Source of the DNA: Lactobacillaceae bacterium UBA639
GTDB lineage: Bacteria; Bacillota; Bacilli; Lactobacillales; Lactobacillaceae
Direction: 5' to 3'
NCBI GenBank assembly: GCA_002299975.1
Contig: DBOT01000061.1
Span: 1 to 5,281 of the forward strand
DNA length: 5,281 nt
The position numbers and the translations under genes were made by a program. Under the pieces are notes generated by a model. That model saw only the letters and a program-made list of their open reading frames with translations, did no database searches and was not told where the DNA came from. Positions 1 through 5,281 of the stretch are shown here, one piece after another. The stretch's first letter is position 1. Each line of letters begins with the position of its first letter.

Positions 1-2310
1 TTTAGGGCGTGGTGGTTGACTTAGTTGGTACTCGTCCTTCGGTACCCCGTTCAAAAGATTAGTTGGCGTGCCGGTTACCGTCAGGGTCAGGGCGTGCATG
101 GCCCGGGAACAGATTGTGTAGAGTAGCTGGCGTTCATCGTCACCATGGTATTCCTGGTCGTTAGCATTCCAGACAATTACCGCGTCGAATTCCAATCCCT
201 TGGCCAGGAAGGACGGCACGATGATCGGTCCCTTGACCAGGCGCTGGTTCTCGGTCCGGATCAGGGTCGTCTTGACATTGCGGCGTTCCAGCTCCTGGTA
301 CAGCTTCTCGCAATCCTCCAGGTTCTTACCAATAATTGCAACTGCGTCATGTTCATCCTGGTACTTCTCAAGGGTGGCAGCCACAGTGTCGACGCTCTTA
401 TCCAGCGTGCCATCAACAACGACCTGAGGAAGGTCACCATTTCGATCAAAGGCCTCGATGGCTTCCCCGTCAACGAGGAGGTGCTTGGTGAAGTCCGTGA
501 TCTGCTTAGTCGACCGGTAGGACTTCGTTAGTTGAACCACCTTGGTCTTCTCTGGATCAAACATCGTTCCCAGCTGTTTCAGGAGGGAGTGGCTGTTGGC
601 GTGGGTAAAGATTGCCTGGTTGAGGTCACCCAGCAAGGTGTACTTGGCTTTCGGGAAACGGTACTTCAGGTAGGCCAGTTGGTAGGCATCGTAGTCTTGG
701 ACTTCATCGACAAAGACGTAGCGGATGTCCCGTTGTCCCTTGCGCCCGGTGATCAGGTCATAGAGATACAGGTAGATCGTGATGCCACTGGCACTGATCT
801 GCCCCTTCTTCAAGTCTTCCTTCACCTGGTCAACGTATTCCTGCCACTGGTCGACAGTCAGATCGTATTCTGCCAGGTCAAGCAGCTTTGGCGTGACCCG
901 CAGGAGGTGAAGGAACTGACCGTTGATGTTGAGCCACTGGTTGTGGTTGATGGCCCGCTTGATCGGTTCAAAGGCCCGCATCACGATCCGCCGAGCCAGG
1001 AAACGATATTCCTTATCGTCATTCTCAAATTCCCGGGGCTCGTTGGCGAAGAGCTCGTCAATCTGCTCCTTGCTCAGGTCCTGGATCCGCTGTTCGACCC
1101 ACTTGCTCCGCATCTCGCTGGAAACACGGTGGTTCAGGTACTTAATCATGGCCTCCTTTGTCCCGTCCAGGCGGTTACCGAGGTTGTAATTATTATTGAA
1201 GGAATAGTAGATCTCCTTGATCTTCTCCTTACTGATGAAGACCTTGCCATTAAACATAATGTTACGGAAACGCATGTTAGCATGACCCAGGTGCTTGGCG
1301 TAGCGGCCCGTCAGCTTGAAGTAGTGAAGACTCGTGACGAGACGTTGGATCTTCTGGGCGGTCGCCGTCTGGTTGGCCGCAAAACGTTGCGCCAGGGTTT
1401 GTACGTGCAGCCGTGGAACCCGCCGGTTAACAAATTGAAAGTAGGTCATCTGGACCATGTTGTGCTCCCCCAGCTCTGGCAGCACCTGGTCGATGTAGTC
1501 GTTGAAGAGCTGGTTTGGCGAGAAGAGGACCACTTGAGAGGAGGTCAGGTTGCCCCGGTAACGGTAGAGCAACCAGGCCACCCGCTGCAAGACCGCCGCC
1601 GTCTTCCCAGAACCAGCAGCCCCCTGAACAAAGAGCAGCTCATCCTTGGTATCCCGGATAATCTCGTTTTGCGTCCGCTGAATCGTCGTCACGATGCTCT
1701 TCATCTTGGTGCTGGAGTGGTTTCCCAGGGCCTCGAGGAGCATCTGATCCCCGACCTGTTCATCAGTATCAAAGATGGTTACGATCGTCCCGTCCTTGAT
1801 CTGGAACTGGCGCTTCAAGGTCAGGTTGACCTCCTGCTTACCGACCGGGGTATCGTAGCTGACCTTGCCTAATTTACCTTCGTAGTAGACGGAAGAAATT
1901 GGGGCCCGCCAGTCATACACCAGAAAGTGGTCGGGTTGGTCACTAAATGAAGCCAGGCCGATGTAAATTGACTCTGGCTTGGCGGCACCCTTTTCCTGGA
2001 AGTCAATCCGGGCAAAGTAAGGTTTTTTCTCCAGCCGCTGCAGAGTGGCCAGGTGGTCGGCCGCGTGCTGCCAGCTGTTCTGCCGCTCATCCAGCATCTG
2101 TTGCTGGGCCCGGAACGACATCGCCGTATCCATCATCCCTGAATAGGTCGTCGTATTAAGGTGAATATCATCAATCTGCTTGTTAATCCCCTTGATGTCG
2201 TGCTTGGCGGTGTTGATCTTCTGCTCGGCCTTGCCCTCGGCCTTCTTGATCTCCTTCACCACGTGGTCCAAGTGTTCCTGTTCATACTTTCTTACTGAAT
2301 CTTCAACCAC
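1..2310 (-). CDS. helD: RNA polymerase recycling motor ATPase HelD (UvrD/Rep-like superfamily 1), C-terminal end cut by window edge
   Basis: In Firmicutes HelD binds core RNA polymerase, inserts arms into its channels and uses ATP to release it from stalled or post-termination complexes; it acts in the cytoplasm. Seen here: a charged helical N-terminus (about residues 1-95) suited to the coiled-coil arm; the HelD hallmark YDWRAPISS (D133 to S140); Gln-rich segment IQRTQ (210-214); Walker A GAAGSGKT (230-237, K236); a long insert of about 300 residues; Walker B DEVQD (535-539); GDLNQ (561-565); SYRST (Y598, R599); AKGLEFD (K704 to D709); and motif VI YTICSRAM with the likely arginine finger R736. 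The start is GTG at 2310: AAGGA lies 8 bases upstream, and the next in-frame ATG is near residue 58, inside the arm. The frame is open for 770 codons to base 1. Bacillus HelD is about 774 residues from memory, so nearly all is present. The gene is divergent from dedA. Family assignment is very secure; the exact C-terminus is unseen. Confidence 0.96.
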   Translation of the reverse strand, partial: MVEDSVRKYEQEHLDHVVKEIKKAEGKAEQKINTAKHDIKGINKQIDDIHLNTTTYSGMMDTAMSFRAQQQMLDERQNSWQHAADHLATLQRLEKKPYFARIDFQEKGAAKPESIYIGLASFSDQPDHFLVYDWRAPISSVYYEGKLGKVSYDTPVGKQEVNLTLKRQFQIKDGTIVTIFDTDEQVGDQMLLEALGNHSSTKMKSIVTTIQRTQNEIIRDTKDELLFVQGAAGSGKTAAVLQRVAWLLYRYRGNLTSSQVVLFSPNQLFNDYIDQVLPELGEHNMVQMTYFQFVNRRVPRLHVQTLAQRFAANQTATAQKIQRLVTSLHYFKLTGRYAKHLGHANMRFRNIMFNGKVFISKEKIKEIYYSFNNNYNLGNRLDGTKEAMIKYLNHRVSSEMRSKWVEQRIQDLSKEQIDELFANEPREFENDDKEYRFLARRIVMRAFEPIKRAINHNQWLNINGQFLHLLRVTPKLLDLAEYDLTVDQWQEYVDQVKEDLKKGQISASGITIYLYLYDLITGRKGQRDIRYVFVDEVQDYDAYQLAYLKYRFPKAKYTLLGDLNQAIFTHANSHSLLKQLGTMFDPEKTKVVQLTKSYRSTKQITDFTKHLLVDGEAIEAFDRNGDLPQVVVDGTLDKSVDTVAATLEKYQDEHDAVAIIGKNLEDCEKLYQELERRNVKTTLIRTENQRLVKGPIIVPSFLAKGLEFDAVIVWNANDQEYHGDDERQLLYTICSRAMHALTLTVTGTPTNLLNGVPKDEYQLSQPPRPK

Positions 2311-2316
2311 AGATAT

Positions 2317-2324
2317 CTTCCTTT
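2317..2324 (-). promoter_or_regulatory. Ribosome binding site of helD
   Basis: Read on the minus strand, AAAGGAAG precedes the GTG at 2310, with 8 bases between the AAGGA core and the start codon. There is no in-frame ATG nearby, so this site decides the GTG start. Confidence 0.8.
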
Positions 2325-2361
2325 CTGCTTAAGGGACGTATCCCGCTAAAATCGTCTTACT

Positions 2362-2392
2362 ATTATATCATCATCCCCAGCACGACCGTTAA
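2362..2392 (-). promoter_or_regulatory. Probable helD promoter with extended -10
   Basis: On the minus strand a perfect TATAAT (2367 to 2362) is preceded by TGA, giving the extended -10 form TGnTATAAT. A weak -35-like TTAACG (2392 to 2387, 4 of 6 matches to TTGACA) sits at a long 19-base spacing, so the extended -10 is the main evidence. Transcription would start near 2355, giving a leader of roughly 45 bases before the GTG. The -35-like box lies inside the palindrome CGTTAACG (2387-2394). Confidence 0.65.
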
Positions 2393-2394
2393 CG
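2387..2394. repeat. 8-base perfect palindrome in the divergent intergenic region
   Basis: CGTTAACG is self-complementary and lies between the two divergent promoters, overlapping the -35 region of the helD promoter. It is short enough to arise by chance; a regulator site is possible but unproven. Confidence 0.25.
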
Positions 2395-2440
2395 TTTCGC
2401 CAGGGCGGTTAAAGGATTGCTTAATTTTTGTAAGAAGCGC

Positions 2441-2466
2441 TAGGCAAGCACGAGCCAAACAGCCTA
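2441..2466. repeat. Short inverted repeat spanning the dedA promoter spacer
   Basis: TAGGC (2441-2445) and GCCTA (2462-2466) are exact inverted copies with centres 21 bases apart, about two DNA turns. They overlap the predicted -35 and -10 of dedA, a place where a dimeric regulator could act. Five-base arms are weak evidence. Confidence 0.25.
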
Positions 2467-2470
2467 CAAT
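2441..2470 (+). promoter_or_regulatory. Probable dedA promoter
   Basis: TACAAT (2465-2470) matches the -10 consensus at 5 of 6 bases. TAGGCA (2441-2446) is a poor -35 (4 of 6) at 18-base spacing. The start would be near 2477, about 30 bases before the dedA start codon. The -10 match is good and the -35 weak. The inverted repeat TAGGC...GCCTA (2441-2445 and 2462-2466) brackets the spacer. Confidence 0.5.
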
Positions 2471-2494
2471 AAAGGGTAGTATCTTTTGTTCGAA

Positions 2495-2500
2495 AGGAGG
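2495..2500 (+). promoter_or_regulatory. Strong ribosome binding site of dedA
   Basis: A perfect AGGAGG, within AAAGGAGGGGG, lies 7 bases before the ATG at 2508. This is the strongest Shine-Dalgarno site in the window and fixes the dedA start. Confidence 0.88.
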
Positions 2501-2507
2501 GGGTTCC

Positions 2508-3158
2508 ATGGCCCACATTTTTTATGTTCTGACCCACATTGCGGAAACCCTGATTCCAATGTTTCAATGGCTGGGGCCGTGGAGTTACGTTATCCTCTTC
2601 GCCCTAGTATTTATGGAAACGGGACTAGTGGTCTTTCCCTGGCTGCCAGGCGGATCACTAGTTTTTTTAACCAGTTCTTTTATCGCCGTTAAGCCAATCC
2701 TGAAGATGGAGATCGTGATCCCGGTCTTCTTCTTCGCCGCCTTCATCGGTGATTCCGTCAACTACTACATCGGGCACCGCCTCTCGCACTGGCGCTGGCT
2801 CAAACACCAACTGGAGGGACCACGGATGGTCGAGGCTGGCAAGTTTCTTGACCGGTACGGCTTCTGGGCGGTGGCCTTTGGGCGCTTTGTCCCCTTCATC
2901 CGGTCGTTCATCCCCCTGATTTCTGGAATCATGGGCTACAGCTTCCACCGCTTTACCATCGCTAACATGGTCGGAGTGGCCTCCTGGGTTGCCTTAGGTT
3001 GTGGTTGTGGTTACTTCTTCGGAACCATTCCGTTCGTCCGCAAACACTTCTCCCTCCTCATCCTGCTCTTTATCTTGGTTGCCCTCGCAGTTGCCGGGAT
3101 AACTTTCATCATCAAACTGATTCGGCAGAAGATTATTCGGAAGAATCGAATGCTGTAG
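2508..3158 (+). CDS. DedA family integral membrane protein (SNARE-associated/VTT domain)
   Basis: Polytopic cytoplasmic-membrane protein of 216 residues, a usual DedA length. The family is tied to recycling of undecaprenyl phosphate or other lipids across the membrane, and to envelope integrity and pH/proton-force phenotypes. Seen: a hydrophobic stretch with ETGLVV (E37 to V42) and LPGGS (46-50); GDSVNYYIG (81-89); the signature GRFVPFIRSFIPLISG (125-140) with the two conserved arginines R126 and R132; GYFFGTIP (168-175); a final membrane helix (about 181-202) and a basic tail (K203 to R214). From memory it resembles E. coli DedA itself more than YqjA/YghB, for example in ETGLVV, the P-x-LPG turn and GYFFGTIP. 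Oddity: the residue after PG is Gly49, where D or E is usual. The start is ATG 2508, from the perfect AGGAGG upstream. It is divergent from helD and is followed after 92 bases by the phosphatase. Family secure; substrate unknown. Confidence 0.95.
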   Translation: MAHIFYVLTHIAETLIPMFQWLGPWSYVILFALVFMETGLVVFPWLPGGSLVFLTSSFIAVKPILKMEIVIPVFFFAAFIGDSVNYYIGHRLSHWRWLKHQLEGPRMVEAGKFLDRYGFWAVAFGRFVPFIRSFIPLISGIMGYSFHRFTIANMVGVASWVALGCGCGYFFGTIPFVRKHFSLLILLFILVALAVAGITFIIKLIRQKIIRKNRML

Positions 3159-3193
3159 AGAAGCTTGTTTGCTACTATTTGCGCGGCATTTCA

Positions 3194-3202
3194 TGTTAAA
3201 AT
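3194..3202 (+). promoter_or_regulatory. Possible promoter (extended -10) before the phosphatase gene
   Basis: TGTTAAAAT is an extended -10 (TGn plus TAAAAT, 5 of 6 matches) in the AT-rich 92-base gap after dedA. I find no acceptable -35 at 16-19 bases. No hairpin followed by a T-run separates dedA from this gap, so read-through from dedA is also possible and the site may only add transcription for the phosphatase-hflX pair. Confidence 0.45.
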
Positions 3203-3233
3203 AAGTTCAGGATTTTATTCAATTTAAAATTAA

Positions 3234-3238
3234 AGGAG
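3234..3238 (+). promoter_or_regulatory. Ribosome binding site of the phosphatase gene
   Basis: AGGAG, within TAAAGGAG, lies 12 bases before the ATG at 3251 and only 3 bases before an in-frame TTG at 3242. Neither spacing is ideal, but 3 bases is too short for normal initiation, so the ATG is preferred. Confidence 0.65.
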
Positions 3239-3250
3239 TTTTTGCGTACC

Positions 3251-3907
3251 ATGGCAATTCATGTTTACTTTGTTCGTCACGGTCAGACTTACCTGAACCG
3301 CTACAACCGTATCCAGGGCTGGTCTGACGCCCCACTTACCGAAAAGGGTCAGGAAGATGCCAAGCGGGCCGGCAGACTGCTCTCCAAGGTGCACTTCGAC
3401 TACCTCTTCAGCAGTGATCTCCCACGAACGCTGGCAACTTCCCGCCTGCTCCTGGCTGCGGATCCGAACACCGACATTACGGAGCCGATTCCTGAACCAG
3501 CCTTCCGGGAAGAGTTCTTCGGCTCATTTGAAGGCCAAAACGGTCCATCATTTGCCGACTTCCTTGGCGGTGCCGAGGGCTACCATACCTTTGCCGCAAT
3601 GGTCGGTGGCTGGGGCCCTGACAAGTTGAAGGACAAGATTGCTGCCGCTGACCAATACGGCGACGCGGAAGACCACGTTCAGTTCTGGAACCGGATCAAC
3701 AAGGGTTTTGACCGGCTGCGCGCCCTTCCCGATGGTTCGACTGTTGTCGTGGTTTCTCACGGGGCCACGATCCGTTCCATCGCTGCCCACTACTCCACTG
3801 AAATAGATCCTGGTGAGTCCCCACGCAACGGTAGCATCACGAAGCTGACCCTTGATGGCGACTCTACCAATGTTGATTTCTACAACAAACTTGAAATACC
3901 TGAATAA
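3251..3907 (+). CDS. Histidine phosphatase family protein (phosphoglycerate mutase-like)
   Basis: Cytoplasmic enzyme of 218 residues in the histidine phosphatase superfamily, which hydrolyses or transfers phosphate through a phosphohistidine. Seen: the N-terminal strand ends in FVRHGQT with R9 and nucleophile H10; N16 and the IQGWSDAPLTEKG segment (21-33) typical of the phosphoglycerate mutase/cobalamin-phosphatase branch; SSDLPRT (54-60) with phosphate-binding R59; FREE (85-88), which supplies the likely acid E87; and VVSHGATIR (167-175) with the second catalytic histidine H170. All core catalytic residues are present. An insert of about 50 residues (97-147) covers the active site and would set specificity, so the substrate cannot be named. 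True glycolytic mutase is unlikely, since its longer conserved segments are absent. No signal peptide is seen. I chose ATG 3251 because TTG 3242 would add only three residues and sits too near the Shine-Dalgarno site. hflX follows after 30 bases, probably in the same transcript. Confidence 0.93.
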   Translation: MAIHVYFVRHGQTYLNRYNRIQGWSDAPLTEKGQEDAKRAGRLLSKVHFDYLFSSDLPRTLATSRLLLAADPNTDITEPIPEPAFREEFFGSFEGQNGPSFADFLGGAEGYHTFAAMVGGWGPDKLKDKIAAADQYGDAEDHVQFWNRINKGFDRLRALPDGSTVVVVSHGATIRSIAAHYSTEIDPGESPRNGSITKLTLDGDSTNVDFYNKLEIPE

Positions 3908-3916
3908 TTAATCCAC

Positions 3917-3925
3917 AAAGGGGGA
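3917..3925 (+). promoter_or_regulatory. Weak ribosome binding site of hflX
   Basis: AAAGGGGGA is purine-rich but lacks a clean GGAGG, and lies about 12 bases before the ATG at 3938. No other in-frame start exists between the upstream phosphatase stop and this ATG. The weak site may mean partial dependence on translation of the upstream gene, which ends 30 bases earlier. Confidence 0.5.
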
Positions 3926-3937
3926 AAATACTCTTCA

Positions 3938-5218
3938 ATGGATACCAACATACAATCTGATGAATTAGTAATCATCACTGGCCTTGACACGGGCCAAGAA
4001 GACTATGACTACTCCATGGTTGAGCTGGCCGAACTGGCGCAGGCCAACCATATGGACGTTGTTCAACGTGTCGACCAAGTCATTGACCGCCCTAACCCTG
4101 CCACCTACTTCGGTAAAGGTAAGGTTCAGGAGATCAGTGACGTGGCAGCCGCTAACCACGCGACTACGATTATCACTAACGACGAACTGACCCCTAGTCA
4201 GCTGCGGAACCTCGAAGAAGAAACTGGCTGCCGAATCCTCGATCGGACTGCCCTGATTCTGGAGATTTTCGCTACGCGGGCCCAGACCAAGGAAGCCAAG
4301 CTCCAGGTTCAAATTGCCGAGCTTCAGTACCGCCTGCCACGTCTGCAGACCAGTGCTAGTCAGCGACTCGACCAGCAGACCGGTGGCGGAAGCGGCTTTA
4401 CCAACCGTGGTGCCGGGGAAACTAAGCTGGAAATGGACCGGCGGACGATTCAACACCAGATCACTCATCTGCGGCATGAACTCGCTGCCATCGATAAGTC
4501 CGAGCAGACCAAGCGTAAGCAACGGGCCAAGAGTGAGATTCCAACAGCCGCCCTGGTCGGTTACACCAACTCCGGTAAGTCCACCATCATGAACGGGCTG
4601 GTTAAGCGCTACGGCAAGGTGGAAGACAAGACCGTCTTCGAAAAGGACATGCTCTTCGCCACCCTGGATACCAGTGTGCGGCGGATGACTCTTCCCGACC
4701 AGAAGGAGTTCCTACTCAGTGATACTGTCGGGTTCGTCAGCAAGCTGCCAACCCAGCTGGTGGAATCATTCAAGTCTACCCTGGCCGAAGCTGCTAACGC
4801 CGACCTCCTCATCCAGGTGATCGACTACTCCGATCCCCACTACGAGGAAATGATGGAAACGACGAAGAAGACCCTCAAGCAGATCGGCATTCACGATATT
4901 CCAATGGTCAACGTCTTTAACAAGGCCGACAAGACGGAAATCGAGTTCCCCGTCCTGGAGGGTGATGACCAGATTGTCATCTCGGCCAAGCAGGGAGCTT
5001 CATTAGAGCTGCTAGTGGATGTTATCCGTAAGCACCTCTTCAAGGACTATGTTCAAACCAAGCTCCTGATCCCGTTCGCCGATGGTCAGGTGGTCTCCTA
5101 CCTCAATGAGCACTCCAACATTCTGGATACCGAATACCAGAATAACGGGACCCTGTTAACGGTTGAGGCCGCACCGCAGGACTACCAGCGTTTTGCTAAG
5201 TACGAGGTTAAATCATAG
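3938..5218 (+). CDS. hflX: Ribosome-associated GTPase HflX
   Basis: HflX binds the 50S subunit near the E site and peptidyl-transferase centre and splits 70S ribosomes, rescuing or recycling them after heat or antibiotic stress; it is cytosolic. At 426 residues it has full family length. Seen in order: an N-terminal HflX domain (about 1-130) with the ATYFGKGKVQE segment; a coiled helical region containing QLQVQIAEL-like heptads and YRLPRL; the family glycine motif GGGSGF (149-154), then RGAGETKLEMDRR (157-169); a linker of basic and charged helix; and the GTPase domain with G1 GYTNSGKST (208-216, K214), G2 T242 in LFATLDTS, G3 DTVGF (262-266), G4 NKAD (328-331) and G5 SAK (349-351). A C-terminal domain follows (about 365-426). 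All nucleotide-binding motifs are intact. The start is the only in-frame choice after the phosphatase stop. It is the last gene before a strong terminator. Assignment is secure. Confidence 0.97.
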   Translation: MDTNIQSDELVIITGLDTGQEDYDYSMVELAELAQANHMDVVQRVDQVIDRPNPATYFGKGKVQEISDVAAANHATTIITNDELTPSQLRNLEEETGCRILDRTALILEIFATRAQTKEAKLQVQIAELQYRLPRLQTSASQRLDQQTGGGSGFTNRGAGETKLEMDRRTIQHQITHLRHELAAIDKSEQTKRKQRAKSEIPTAALVGYTNSGKSTIMNGLVKRYGKVEDKTVFEKDMLFATLDTSVRRMTLPDQKEFLLSDTVGFVSKLPTQLVESFKSTLAEAANADLLIQVIDYSDPHYEEMMETTKKTLKQIGIHDIPMVNVFNKADKTEIEFPVLEGDDQIVISAKQGASLELLVDVIRKHLFKDYVQTKLLIPFADGQVVSYLNEHSNILDTEYQNNGTLLTVEAAPQDYQRFAKYEVKS

Positions 5219-5230
5219 TATGATAAAATG

Positions 5231-5268
5231 AAGCTGAGAAAGGCGTAAAGCCTCCCTCAGCTTTTTTT
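5231..5268 (+). terminator. Rho-independent terminator after hflX
   Basis: AAGCTGAG (5231-5238) pairs perfectly with CTCAGCTT (5256-5263). After a 2x2 mismatch, AGGC (5241-5244) pairs with GCCT (5250-5253) around the loop GTAAA. A run of seven T follows (5262-5268). It begins 12 bases after the hflX stop and ends the rightward gene block. Confidence 0.93.
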
Positions 5269-5281
5269 ATCCGGCAGATTG

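Noticed and set aside
532..1872. A plus-strand open frame of 446 codons opposite helD, with another of 128 codons just before it (145-531)
   Set aside because: Both lie in exact codon register with helD on the other strand. Stops there need TTA, CTA or TCA codons in helD, which this GC-leaning gene rarely uses. The translations have no recognisable motifs, while the helD frame holds every superfamily 1 motif.
2399..2408. CGCC-AG-GGCG inverted repeat in the divergent region
   Set aside because: A two-base loop cannot form a hairpin, and four-base arms are expected by chance.
3155..3175. Possible small hairpin GTAG...CTAC right after the dedA stop, as a terminator
   Set aside because: Only four pairs with a 13-base loop and no T-run; too weak to end transcription.
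3965..4522. A minus-strand open frame of 185 codons opposite hflX
   Set aside because: It is also in codon register with hflX and is explained by the same codon bias. It has no plausible motifs, and the hflX frame is unambiguous.
5219..5229. TATGATAAAAT, an extended -10-like string after hflX
   Set aside because: It sits directly before the terminator hairpin, so any transcript would end within about 40 bases. There is no -35, and AT-rich sequence after a stop codon makes such matches common.

Overview
The window looks like an ordinary stretch of chromosome from a Gram-positive Firmicute, most likely a moderately GC-rich member of the Lactobacillaceae. This rests on Bacillus-type Shine-Dalgarno sites close to AAAGGAGG, TATAAT-like -10 boxes with TG extensions, codon choice rich in C/G-ending codons, and proteins of typical lactobacillar type. 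A Limosilactobacillus-like species of about 50% GC is my best guess, but this is inference; the sequence alone does not fix genus or species.

Layout. The left part (1-2310) is one minus-strand gene, the RNA polymerase recycling ATPase HelD. It starts at a GTG at 2310 and reads open for 770 codons to the left edge, so only the last few residues and the stop can be missing. A divergent intergenic region (2311-2507) carries promoter-like sequences facing both ways. Rightwards follow three co-directional genes: a DedA-family membrane protein (2508-3158), a histidine (phosphoglycerate mutase-like) phosphatase (3251-3907) and the ribosome-associated GTPase HflX (3938-5218). A strong intrinsic terminator (5231-5268) closes the block. 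The phosphatase and hflX are only 30 bases apart and are probably co-transcribed; a promoter-like AT-rich patch lies before the phosphatase, so dedA may be a separate or overlapping unit.

How the genes relate. HelD removes stalled or idle RNA polymerase from nucleic acid, and HflX splits stalled or idle 70S ribosomes, so the window holds a recycling factor for each of the two main gene-expression machines. They are transcribed divergently and are not in one operon. The DedA protein belongs to a membrane family linked to lipid-carrier or phospholipid translocation and to envelope stress. The phosphatase is a broad family whose substrate cannot be read from sequence.

I see no mobile element, CRISPR array, tRNA, rRNA or toxin-antitoxin module, and no convincing undescribed system. 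The most notable oddity is that the DedA protein has a glycine where the family usually has a functionally important acidic residue in its PG(D/E)S motif.
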